Part shown: in pieces, positions 42,180 through 51,639 of the stretch
How positions within the stretch are numbered: the stretch's first letter is position 1
Layout of the letters: each line of letters begins with the position of its first letter
Origin: Fasciolopsis buskii
Taxonomy: Eukaryota > Platyhelminthes > Trematoda > Plagiorchiida > Fasciolidae
Assembly (NCBI GenBank): GCA_008360955.1
Contig: LUCM01004023.1
Location: 78,403 to 142,402 of the forward strand
Reading direction: 5' to 3'
Length of the DNA stretch: 64,000 nucleotides
Notes under the pieces: model-generated
What the model was told of the DNA's origin: nothing
Database searches by the model: none
Seen by the model: the letters and a program-made list of their open reading frames with translations, nothing else
Program-made: the position numbers and the translations under genes

Positions 42180-43042
42180 ATGTGCATCAGCAACATAGCC
42201 AATGGATTGGAAAATCCGTGTACAAAGTTTGAGGACGACATCAAACTAACAAGGACAGCAAACACTGACGCTATCCAGAGGGATCTGGATAGTTTACCAG
42301 TAATCGCTAAGGTGGGATCTTCCGCTGAACTTGAACAAGTGCCAGCCAGTCACGGAAGGAGAAGCAAAGCCCTCTCTCCAGGTGGTCCACCTGGGCATCA
42401 GGTAGCAATGAAACAAATTCAGCAAGCAACGGAGCTCGGAATAGTGACGGGCGCGGACTTCAAATCCAGTTTATAGTGTCGGAAGGCGGGCAAGAAGGCG
42501 TGGTGTGCCTTACGCCTACTTAGGATGACCACAGGATCTAGGAGGCCCAATGTTCTTCTGCCGCTGTTTGAGGCTTTTGTCGGCATCCACTTGGAATACT
42601 CCGTCCAGACATGGAAACCACATTTGGAAAGAGATAGGAGAAAGATGGAACAGATTCAGCGTGTTTTTTGCATGCTGATTTGCACATTTGTGGTACGTGG
42701 GAAGGGAAGAGAGGCTGAATGCGCTTGTATTGTGCTCCCTCGAAAGAAATTTTGAGTGAGGTGATCCACTGCAGGCTTTAAAGGTCATTACGTGCATGGC
42801 CGCGATATGGGGTAATCATGAAACTTTATTCCAGATAAGGGGAGCGGTGCACTAAGAGAACGGGGAAGATCACACGGGAGCACATAGCAACCGGGTTGAG
42901 AAGAAATCGTTTACCTTGCAAGTGGTGAATGGCTAGAACGCGTTACCGGAGGATGTATTCAGGGTGGGTTCAGTGGGCAAATCCAACAGAAGGCCAGACA
43001 TTTTGTGGCTAGCTTTTTGATGAGGACGGTGTATGAGTCGTA
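42180..43042 (+). mobile_element. Degenerate CR1-like fragment IV (RT palm to C-terminus)
   Basis: A 5'-truncated copy. FEDDIKLTR (about 42,234-42,260) stands at the FADDIKL catalytic box with Ala replaced by Glu. It is followed by the conserved AIQRDLDSL, then after a frameshift by EAFVGIHLEYSVQTWKPHL (about 42,570-42,625), matching 'KAFVRPHLEYCVQAW.P.L', and MEQIQRVF for 'LE.VQRR'. The C-terminal signature NALPEDVF (about 42,936-42,960) is present. Stops and frameshifts between segments make it inactive. Confidence 0.75.
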
Positions 43043-43944
43043 AATCTGAGGAGAAGGCCGGGAGAAAAGCATCTCATTTATTGTTTTCCTCCTTGAAAGA
43101 AATTACTGGGGCTTCTACCCTCCTGTTGTCGAAACTACGTCTGACCCGTGGGGCTCTCGGTGCAAGGAACTGGACGATGAGGCATGTCGCCGCATAGCCA
43201 GGGATCTAAATATAAGTGAACTAAGCTTGATTGCTCAGACCAGGACGATCAAGATTAGAGAATCCGGAAACGCACTTGATTAATTGGAAATAAAGACTGC
43301 AGGCGACCGAATACGTTTTGCTACCGAACGACAACTATTCTGGACTAGAGATAGGAGTGGGTATCCTTGTCTCTAATTTTATTTCATTCAGGGCTGTCAT
43401 AATCTATGGTAATGTCTGCTTGGAAGGGAATACGGGCTGGAAGTTCAGTATGAAGTGCGGGAAGCCTACTTGCTTCGGATGCAAGTTGGTAACCGGGATT
43501 CAGTGCGACACGATCAGGTACCAAGCTGCTTAGCACGTAATCCCATTACCCCTGGAAACGGGACTTGTTGTGCGGTTACATTGCTTGCGTGGTGTGCGCA
43601 GCATGAGCACCGTTGTAGGGGTAGGTTTTTAGCTTTACGTTCTTTTACTGTTCGTTTTTCAAGCTGAAATTTTTCAATTTTTCAGCAGCCATAAGAGATC
43701 TGGGCATTTTGTGAAGTGTTCATGTACCTTTTCGTGATTTTAACATGTCAGCAAACAAGATTCCGTGAAGTGCATTTCCCCCGACTTTCGGGAGGGTTAA
43801 AGCAATGTATATTTGTTTTTTTTTTTGAATATCTAAGCTACTGGCCTCGGTCCCACCGCGTCCACGTACTAGTGTCTTCGCATGCTTTACTTTCGCTCAT
43901 TCCACAATACGAGTTATCTTTGCTAACGGCTAGACGTTTGACAT
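43043..43944. other. No recognisable gene
   Basis: About 0.9 kb between the CR1-like fragment and the RTE-like field. It includes a T-rich stretch near 43,815. No motif seen. Confidence 0.45.
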
Positions 43945-44614
43945 AAATTAGTGGATGCAACATCTGCGAACAGTAGGCCGGAAGTCTTCCAGATCAAGGT
44001 TGCATTGACCATGTATTCACTCTAAACCAGACTCTCGAAAGGCGTTATTTATTTGACTGTGTTCGACTCAGTGGATTGAATAGCAATATTCAGTGCTCTT
44101 CTCCGGAGAGGTACTGCAACAAAGAGTATAGAATAAACTGACAGGTTGATTCGAAACGGATAGTGGTGTTCGACGAGTGCTTCATCTCCCCATTTCTGCT
44201 CAGCTTCGTCATCTACAAAGCAATGTACGGCGCCTAAGGAGGTCTTCAGGATGATGATTAACTAGTAAATGCACAATTGTGACCTGGACTGCAGATGGTT
44301 TCGTGCAGTTGCGAACTACGCATGTGGTCTGTGCTTTCAAAATGCAAATTGCTGTTACAAGACCGCACGGCAGTAGTCCCAACCTTCGTACTGAATGGAG
44401 AGGAACTAATGATTGTAGATCATTTCACTTATTTCGGTAGCTGCGTGTTGAATGATTGTAGCACGATAGTGGTGAGTACACATCCAAGCGGCTTACGCTG
44501 GACTGCAGCACTTGTGCTTTTGGCCTGATGTTTCCTGTGCCACACTGCGCTCAGTTTTGTTGTATGATCGCGAGAAGTGGAGTATCCGTGTCAAAGATGT
44601 TCGTCGCTTGGAGG
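43945..44614 (+). mobile_element. RTE-like fragment, RT middle to C-terminal region
   Basis: The plus-strand translation, in broken frames, follows the RT of the full-length copy at 54.1-57.9 kb. FDSVDWIAIFSALLRRG (about 44,060-44,115) is the palm segment 'FDSVDW'. Then come a 'GVRQGCPISPF'-like stretch with stops, KCKLLLQD (about 44,343), and VLNGEELMIVDHFTYFGSC (about 44,389-44,447). At 44,245-44,320 it carries a segment that differs from the full-length copy but matches the fragment at 53,160-53,260 on the other strand, so the two belong to one subfamily. Confidence 0.75.
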
Positions 44615-44830
44615 TGTGTGTAGGGCGTTTCTAGCAAATGCCGAAAAGTGAATATCTGGTCGGTGCAACCTCGACCTAGGAGAAATCCGGCCTGTTGTTC
44701 GCAGATGTTTCACACACGAACTCGTGTCAAACAGCGTGACATTGTCAAAGGTAAGAACTCATTAACTATCGAAATAACACACTGATTCCTATAATCACAC
44801 CGTGTGTACTTCTCGATATTGATTCAAAAG
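44615..44830 (-). mobile_element. Inverted RTE-like RT fragment
   Basis: This piece matches, in the same plus-strand direction, positions about 55,468-55,690 of the full-length minus-strand copy. It is therefore RT-coding sequence in minus orientation, sandwiched between two plus-oriented fragments. It spans the region encoding the 'AGLRPGRG.IDQIFTLRQ' motif. Junctions are abrupt on both sides: about 44,614 with the preceding fragment and 44,830/44,831 with the next. Confidence 0.75.
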
Positions 44831-46448
44831 GAGACTACACCTTGACGTGGTGTGACGTCTTGCGTGCCTCCGTGATCCAATGAGCTATACATGATGGCTT
44901 ATCTCAAGCCAAAGATCCAATTATGCCTGGAAGATCAATGGGTAGAGGCCTGACGAAGTAGTCTCCTGGTCCTTCGAGTTGGGGGTTGATCTGAGTTAGC
45001 AGCTCAGTCGGAAAAACGATTGTAAGAATAATTGACCCAAGTAGATGGACTCCCAGTCACCTATTCCCCGCTGCCTTGCGGTCACGTTCTTGTCAGAACC
45101 AAAGGCTTTGGCTGAGAAACCTAGTCGTTCTTCTGCTTAGCGGCTGGACTCTCAGGCAGTACCCGTCCATCAATCCCCATGAGTTACACACCTACAAATA
45201 ATTCCATACTGCACCGGTCGTCGCGCAGCATAACCAGGGCTGTGCTGCCCATTGCATCAAGCGGGGTGAGTAATGATAAGTATGCTAATGCTCAGAGTTC
45301 CCTTTCTTCTATTCAGTCTGTCTCTTCCGTCTCCAGCCAAATCTCTTTGCCCGTTATGCTCACCCGTAATATCTTCACTGATCACACGCCCAATACTGGC
45401 AACGGTTTATCGTCAAGTAGTGTAGTAAGTGGTTTTTAGTCCGCTAGCTTACATATTCTCAAGCCTCATCAGCTTCTGAATATCAGTTCGTTCAATGCGC
45501 GCGCTTTAATGCAAACTGGCCAACAGACGTGTTTCGTTTTGATGTTTGCTGTGTGAGTGAAACACGAATTCAGGATTCGAGTAGAGTAATTCGACTAATT
45601 TCGTCAAATGTCTCGTCAAGATATGTTCTGCACACTTCAAGAGACGAAGTAGCTCAAGCTATAAATCAACGAGGTGTAAGAATAGTCTTGAGTGAGAAGG
45701 CTGAAGCAGCCCTTTTAGAGTGGATCCCAGTCAACAGTCGCTTGTGTGCTTTGAGACTGCAGTGACCAGTTGGCGTCCGGAAGGATAGTAGTGTTAGGCG
45801 TAGTTTATTTGTTATCTCGGCATACGCTCCCACAGACTGCGGCACTCATATGGAGAAAGACGCATTTTACGATAACCTCGTCACTCTTGTTCGGAAGAAC
45901 AAACACCCTGACATTGTAGTGGTAGCAGGTGACTTTAATGCACAAGTTGGAAAACTGAGTGCATCGGAGTCCTCTTTAAGTGGGCGATGCGCCTTGCCTG
46001 CTCAGTAAACAAATAATGTAGAAGGACTTATCCAGTTTTGTGTACATAATCGTTTATTCCTGTCTAGTACGAATTTCCGGCACAGTTTGCGTCGCACGGC
46101 GACATGGCGCTCTGACTCGATGAGTACTCTCAGTCCAAACGACCATGTAGCAGTAAGCTACCGTTGTACTCGCATACCTATGGTCGCGTGAGGATATACG
46201 GTGAAGTATCAAGTTCATTCGAAACGACTAGTGGCGTTCGACAAGGGTGTCCCATCTCTTCCTTCCTGTTCAACTTCGTCATGGGCGAGGTGATGGAAGA
46301 TGCTTTACTAGGTCTCCGGGATGTAGGAATCGTACTGGGAAATGGAGGGAAGCTATGTGAAATAGATTACGCATGTAACATCGTGTGCCTTTTCGAATCC
46401 GCGAACCATTCACAGCGTGTACTAGATACATTGGTTCGGCATGCCGAA
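44831..46448 (+). mobile_element. RTE-like copy A, internally deleted
   Basis: The 5' portion (44,831-45,780) matches copy B at 48,264-49,213, with about five substitutions noticed. It holds the 5' untranslated region, a Ser-rich N-terminal frame (45,179-45,439) ending in a premature TAG, then the AP-endonuclease domain with CVSETRIQDSS and, after a frameshift near 45,763, GDFNAQVGKL (45,928-45,957). Compared with the full-length copy, roughly 1.2 kb between endonuclease and RT is missing: HVAV is followed almost directly by SHTYGRVRIYG (46,164 onward). GVRQGCPISSFLFNF is present, but the catalytic box reads YACN, lacking both Asp residues. This copy cannot mobilise itself. Confidence 0.85.
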
Positions 46449-46451
46449 CAG

Positions 46452-47530
46452 ATTAGGTTTCGTGCTGGTCGTGGATGCGTTGACCAAATCCTCACCCTCC
46501 AATAAATGTTAGAGTACCGATCTTACTTTCCAACGACCAATGATCATCGTGTTCTTAGACATTCGTCCAGCCTTTGACTCTGCTAATAGGTCTGCAGTAT
46601 GGCACTGTTTGTTGAGAAATGGAGTGTCTGAGAAGTATTTGTCGGTCCTCAAATAGTTGTACCATCGTACATCAGGTCGGGTCAGGGCTTATGGCCAGCT
46701 TTAGCCACCCCGTGTCGTATCCAGTGGTGTACTGCAAGGCTGCCCCATATCATCATTTCTTCTCAATTTTATCATGTAGGATGTTCTTGTTATGGTTGGT
46801 GATCATTCCAGGGTTTTTAGTGCCGCAGATTTTATTTCTGCTAGTGATTTTCCAAAAGAACTTGTCATTTTCTCAGCATTTCTAGATTGACGTTATTTTA
46901 AATATTGCGTGGTTGAATATTTTTTATGTCCGCAAAATATCTTGAGAACGCTTTATCCGGTCTTTTAGACGGTAGAGATGAACTCCTCCAAGGAACAGTT
47001 TTTGACTTAGAGTATGCCGTCGATATTGCCTTGCTGAGTGGCAATGCACAGGCGTGGGATCGCTTGGCGACTAACGTCTCTAGGTATGGTACGGTATGCG
47101 CTCTGCGTTAAATGCAGACAGTCGTCTTCTGCCTGAGATAATCGTTGTACGTCCCCTTCGGTGGTTTGGACGCGTATTGTGTATGCCTGCCTAATGTTTG
47201 CCTTTTTGTGCTCTTTTTCCATGTGCTGGACAAAGCTGGAAGAAGCGAAGTGGCGGCCAGGCTATGACTTGGCGTAGAAGTATGAAAAAGTTAGCTTCGG
47301 CTTTGGTCTTCGTTGATACTTCCCGCCCTCTTGGTTGGGGCCCATGAGATGAGGATTGCTGTTGGTTGGGGACCGTCACACTTCCCGGTATGCATGCCGT
47401 CATATGATTCGTACCTCGTCTGTGGTTGGTTTGGAATCACGATTCAGCCATCTCCCTCAGACTGATTACCAGAGAGCAGTCAACCCCGCGGAGGATGCCA
47501 GGCAATCACCTCCGTTATTTTAATTCTGTC
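46452..47530 (+). mobile_element. RTE-like fragment of a second subfamily (RT to 3' end)
   Basis: Starting at FRAGRGCVDQILTLQ, which belongs earlier in an RT than the segment it directly follows, this is a separate, truncated element fused to the end of copy A. FDSANRSAVWHCLLRNG (about 46,570) and GCPISSFLLNF (about 46,740) follow, then an AT-rich disrupted stretch (46,780-46,925), DLEYAVDIALLSG (about 47,004) where the catalytic YADD should be (here YAVD), and a C-terminal region with GGQAMTWRRSMKKL and GWGP. Its sequence differs from copies A-C enough to call it another subfamily, closer to what I know of Schistosoma SR2. It ends at the trinucleotide tail of the next element. Confidence 0.7.
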
Positions 47531-47905
47531 ATCATCATTACCGTTCAGCGTTAAACAGCAAGACAAGCCCCACTAATCGCTGCCTTTCCCCAGAGTTACA
47601 CGTTTATATAAAAAAGTGAGTATCCAAGGGGAACAGGGAGTGGACCTACACAGGCGGGAAAAGATAAGATGATGCTGCAGCCAACACACGGAACACAGTC
47701 TAACTGTGTAAACATGCATTTTAATCATTCTGATACGACAGAAAATGACAAATTGATCGCCATTGTTCACGGTTCACTGTCATATCTTTCGGTGTCTCCA
47801 GCCAGCTAGTTGACGAGTCTTTCGGACCCCAAACACGAAGGCGTGAGACACCTACTTTACCTAAGTTCGCTGTACATCTTATCGAGAGATCATGATAAGT
47901 AGGTG
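47531..47905 (-). mobile_element. RTE-like 3' fragment D
   Basis: Minus-strand 3' end of the main RTE-like family: a short ATC/GAT tail (from 47,531), the conserved 3' untranslated region, and the last part of the ORF with GWGPKD-type sequence (VWGPKDSSTSWLETPKDM). It is 5'-truncated near 47,905. It meets the 3' end of the previous plus-strand fragment tail to tail. Confidence 0.8.
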
Positions 47906-48031
47906 CGTAGGGCTTCCTCAGGCATGCTGTTTGAGATGCGAGGCTAAAAGCCATAGTGATCCATAAGTACTAATCCATAAAACTAACATGTGCTTTTCAC
48001 CTGATGGGAAACTGGATGGTTAATGTGTCTA

Positions 48032-48074
48032 AGCGTTGCGTGCGTGCGTGTTTATCTATGTGCGCACATGCGTG
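48032..48074. repeat. GCGT/GTGC-rich low-complexity stretch
   Basis: Degenerate repeats of GCGT and GTGCGCACATG units, a minor simple-sequence patch upstream of the 5S-like segment. Confidence 0.5.
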
Positions 48075-48151
48075 TAATGCAGCTGATGACCCGTCCAGTC
48101 TCTGTTGCAACTTGTAACAATGTGACAAAGGCAGTGACCATTAGACTGACC

Positions 48152-48244
48152 CTGTTGTTTCACGCTGAACACCGGTTCTCGTCCGATCACCGAAGTTTAG
48201 CAAGTTGCATGGATGACCGGCTGGAAATACCGGGTGTTGCGTCC
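48152..48244 (+). pseudogene. 5S rRNA-derived sequence
   Basis: The stretch ACCGGTTCTCGTCCGATCAC followed by CGAAGTTTAGCAA is nearly identical to the central part of metazoan 5S rRNA, which includes the first element of its internal promoter. After a deletion of about 20 bases it resumes with TGGATGACCGGCTGG, the box C region, and GGAAATACCGGGTGTTG, the 3' stem. About 90 of 120 bases are represented, in the correct order. The deletion and the divergent 5' end make it non-functional. It ends about 10 bases before the 5' end of RTE-like copy B. It is either a 5S pseudogene or the head of a 5S-derived SINE; I cannot tell which. Confidence 0.75.
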
Positions 48245-48254
48245 AATACTACTT

Positions 48255-49700
48255 CTGTCACAACGAGACTACACCTTGACGTGGTGTGACGTCTTGCGTG
48301 CCTCCGTGATCCAATGAGCTATACATGATGGCTTATCTCAAGCCAAAGATCCAATTATGCCTGGAAGATCAATGGGTAGAGGCCTGACGAAGTAGTCTCC
48401 TGGTCCTTCGAGTTGGGGGTTGATCTGAGTTAGCAGCTCAGTCGGAAAAACGATTGTAAGAATAATTGACCCAAGTAGATGGACTCCCAGTCACCTATTC
48501 CCCGCTGCCTTGCGGTCACGTTCTTGTCAGAACCAAAGGCTTTGGCTGAGAAACCTAGTCGTTCTTCTGCTTAGCGGCTGGACTCTCAGGCAGTACCCGT
48601 CCATCAATCCCCATGAGTTACACACCTACAAATAATTCCATACTGCATCGGTCGTCGCGCAGCATAACCAGGGCTGTGCTGCCCATTGCATCAAGCGGGG
48701 TGAGTAATGATAAGTATGCTAATGCTCAGAGTTCCCTTTCTTCTATTCAGTCTGTCTCTTCCGTCTCCAGCCAAATCTCTTTGCCCGTTATGCTCACCCG
48801 TAATATCTTCACTGATCACACGCCCAATACTGGCAACGGTTTATCGTCAAGTAGTGTAGTAAGTGGTTTTTAGTCCGCTAGCTTACATATTCTCAAGCCT
48901 CATCAGCTTCTGAATATCAGTTCGTTCAATGCGCGCGCTTTAATGCAAACTGGCCAACAGACGTGTTTCGTTTTGATGTTTGCTGTGTGAGTGAAACACG
49001 AATTCAGGATTCGAGTAGAGTAATTCGACTAATTTCGTCAAATGTCTCGTCAAGATATGTTCTGCACACTTCAAGAGACGAAGTAGCTCAAGCTATGAAT
49101 CAACAAGGTGTAGGAATAGTCTTGATTGAGAAGGCTGAAGCAGCCCTTTTAGAGTGGATCCCAGTCAACAGTCGCTTGTGTGCTTTGAGACTGCAGTGAC
49201 CAGTTGGCGTCCGGAAGGATAGTAGTGTTAGGCGTANTACGCTGGTTGGGTCACGTGTTGCGTATGACGAACACTCGTCTACCATACCGCGCCCTATTTC
49301 GGGTTCCTCTCAAGGAATGGAAGAAGCCTTGTGGAGGTCAACAGATGACGTGGCGACGTGGGATGAGAAAATGTACGGCGAAGTTAGGTAAAGTAGGTGT
49401 CTCACGCCTTCGTGATTGGGGTCCGAAAGACTCGTCATCTTGCTTAAGCATATAGCAGTGAACCGTGCACAATGGCGATCAATTTGTCATTTTCTGTCGA
49501 ATCAGAATGATTAAAATGTATGTTTACACAGTTAGACTGTGTTCCGTGTGTTGGCTGCAGCATCATCTTATCTTTTCCCGCCTGTGTAGGTCCACTCCCT
49601 GTTCCCCTTGGATACTCACTTTTTTATGTAAACTTGTAACTCTGGGGAAAGGCAGCGGTTAGTGGGGCTTGTCTTGCTGTTTTACGCTGAACGATGATGA
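48255..49700 (+). mobile_element. RTE-like copy B, 5' and 3' parts joined at a single N
   Basis: It begins with CTGTCACAACGAGACTACAC, shared with the full-length copy. Positions 48,264-49,236 are almost identical to copy A, including the premature TAG in the N-terminal frame and a 22-base deletion in the endonuclease region. At 49,237 a single N joins endonuclease sequence directly to the C-terminal region (RWLGHVLRMTNTRLPYRALF, 49,240 onward), skipping about 2.3 kb. The 3' untranslated region and a short GAT tail (about 49,692) follow. The joint may be a real deletion or a forced assembly join. Confidence 0.8.
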
Positions 49701-49970
49701 TGGTGAAGATATATTCGAAACTATGTCGGAAGGTGTTCGGGCATTTCGCTTAAGGATCAGTTGTTTCTCCGCAAAATTACACTCATGACACTCACTTGAA
49801 TAATGAATAATATCTCAGGAGAATGTTCGAACATTCTTCGGCGTAGCTTTTTTCGTCACGTGGTAGAGCACATTCCGGTCGCATGTATGCATAAGTTTGA
49901 GCCCGTGGAAGTCACATATTTTCACCTGGGATTTTGCTTCGGTAAATTCAGTGAGATGTTTGCTTTTTAG

Positions 49971-50324
49971 CCGTGTACTAATTCAAAGAACACTCAAAAG
50001 GAGCCCATCGGTGAATATGATGGTCAATGGTATTATGAAATACGCCGACAACTCAGTTTGTCACAAGATAATCCTCAATCGGATGGTAAATTTCTGTCAG
50101 ACAACAGCACCAAGCGGTTTTTGGATCGCTATTTCCGCACCGTATATTTGGCTGATGTGGCAGATCGTCCTTTCAACGATTTATGCATACTCCAACATAG
50201 CAATCAACTATTCCTCGTTGGTCTTGCTCCGGGACATTCTATATTTCGCGGATGTTATCCGGATGGATCAGCAAACTCCACAGACGCCATAAAGCCACAC
50301 AAGATACTGGGGCTCGATTTTCAG
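49971..50324 (+). CDS. ABITRAM (FAM206A/Simiate) orthologue, internal exon
   Basis: ABITRAM is a small, conserved metazoan protein described as an actin-binding transcription modulator found in nucleus and cytoplasm. The exon is open for 118 codons. FLDRYFRTVYLADV aligns with VDRYFTRWYKPDV of the vertebrate protein, and LCILQHSNQLFLVGLAPGHS aligns with its HCILQHSN...LAESH segment. The first half of the exon (PCTNSKNT to STKR) is an N-terminal extension without a counterpart I recognise. A pyrimidine-rich acceptor ending TTTTTAG precedes 49,971. The 3' boundary is CAG|GCAAGT, a consensus GC-type donor, phase 0. No in-frame ATG lies before the conserved part, so the start codon must be in an upstream exon that I could not find; copy B lies just upstream. 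The exon is repeated at 51,640-51,989. Confidence 0.85.
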
Positions 50325-50555
50325 GCAAGTTCAGTCTTTATCATTCTGTCAAACAATTTTGCCTGGATGTCAGATCTTGTTGTCATTAAACTTGTTTCCT
50401 TTTCAGTGGCTTAATCTAAAGAACGGAAAAATAACATGCCGTAAAATTTCCCAGAGGAAATGCTTTAAATTAGCAATCATTTAAGTTGTATTTCTGTCTG
50501 GCTTTCGTTGTTAGTATCGGAAACCTGCCGTGACCGAAGCATCGGGTGCCTAATT

Positions 50556-50589
<34 letters not shown>

Positions 50590-50852
50590 CCATCATCATC
50601 ATTATCATCATCATCGTTATCATCGTTCAGCATTAAACAGCAAGACAAGCCCCACTAATCGCTGCCTTTCCCCAGAGTTACACGTTTATATAAAAAAGTG
50701 AGTATCCAAGGGGAACAGGGAGTGGACCTACACAGGCGGGAAAAGATAAGATGATGCTGCAGCCAACACACGAAACACAATCTAACTGTACAAACGCACG
50801 TGTTTTCAATCATTCTGATTCGATAGAAAATGACAACACGATCGCCACTGTT
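49975..50852. repeat. First copy of an 878-base perfect duplication
   Basis: Positions 49,975-50,852 and 51,640-52,517 are the same base for base as far as I can read, including the ABITRAM exon, intron start, an imperfect (ATC)n microsatellite and the 3' end of an RTE-like element. The constant offset is 1,665. The copies sit on opposite sides of the N gap. They diverge abruptly after 50,852/52,517. Confidence 0.9.
50559..50626. repeat. Imperfect (ATC)n microsatellite, RTE tail
   Basis: About 20 ATC units interrupted by ACC, ATT and GTT variants. It is the trinucleotide 3' tail of the adjoining RTE-like fragment and recurs identically at 52,224-52,291. Confidence 0.9.
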
Positions 50853-50949
50853 CACGGTTCACTGCCATATCGTTCAGTGTCTCCAGCCAGCAAGTCAACG
50901 AGTCTTTCGGACCCCAAACACGAAGGCGTGAGACACCTACTTTACCTAA
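50559..50949 (-). mobile_element. RTE-like 3' fragment E, cut by the gap
   Basis: On the minus strand this is the 3' end of the main RTE-like family: an (ATC)n/(GAT)n tail of about 68 bases (50,559-50,626), the 3' untranslated region and the last codons of the ORF up to the gap. The last 97 bases before the N run differ from the twin copy at 52,517 onward and instead match fragment H at 63,711-63,808 almost exactly. Confidence 0.85.
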
Positions 50950-51639
50950 NNNNNNNNNNNNNNNNNNNNNNNNNNNNNNNNNNNNNNNNNNNNNNNNNNN
51001 NNNNNNNNNNNNNNNNNNNNNNNNNNNNNNNNNNNNNNNNNNNNNNNNNNNNNNNNNNNNNNNNNNNNNNNNNNNNNNNNNNNNNNNNNNNNNNNNNNNN
51101 NNNNNNNNNNNNNNNNNNNNNNNNNNNNNNNNNNNNNNNNNNNNNNNNNNNNNNNNNNNNNNNNNNNNNNNNNNNNNNNNNNNNNNNNNNNNNNNNNNNN
51201 NNNNNNNNNNNNNNNNNNNNNNNNNNNNNNNNNNNNNNNNNNNNNNNNNNNNNNNNNNNNNNNNNNNNNNNNNNNNNNNNNNNNNNNNNNNNNNNNNNNN
51301 NNNNNNNNNNNNNNNNNNNNNNNNNNNNNNNNNNNNNNNNNNNNNNNNNNNNNNNNNNNNNNNNNNNNNNNNNNNNNNNNNNNNNNNNNNNNNNNNNNNN
51401 NNNNNNNNNNNNNNNNNNNNNNNNNNNNNNNNNNNNNNNNNNNNNNNNNNNNNNNNNNNNNNNNNNNNNNNNNNNNNNNNNNNNNNNNNNNNNNNNNNNN
51501 NNNNNNNNNNNNNNNNNNNNNNNNNNNNNNNNNNNNNNNNNNNNNNNNNNNNNNNNNNNNNNNNNNNNNNNNNNNNNNNNNNNNNNNNNNNNNNNNNNNN
51601 NNNNNNNNNNNNNNNNNNNNNNNNNNNNNNNNNNNNNNN
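50950..51639. other. Assembly gap (690 N)
   Basis: An unbroken run of N. Any open frame reported across it is artificial. Confidence 1.

Noticed and set aside
49723..49765. A possible ABITRAM first coding exon starting ATGTCGGAAGGTG
   Set aside because: It is close upstream of the known exon, but no convincing donor in the needed phase and no alignment to the family N-terminus.
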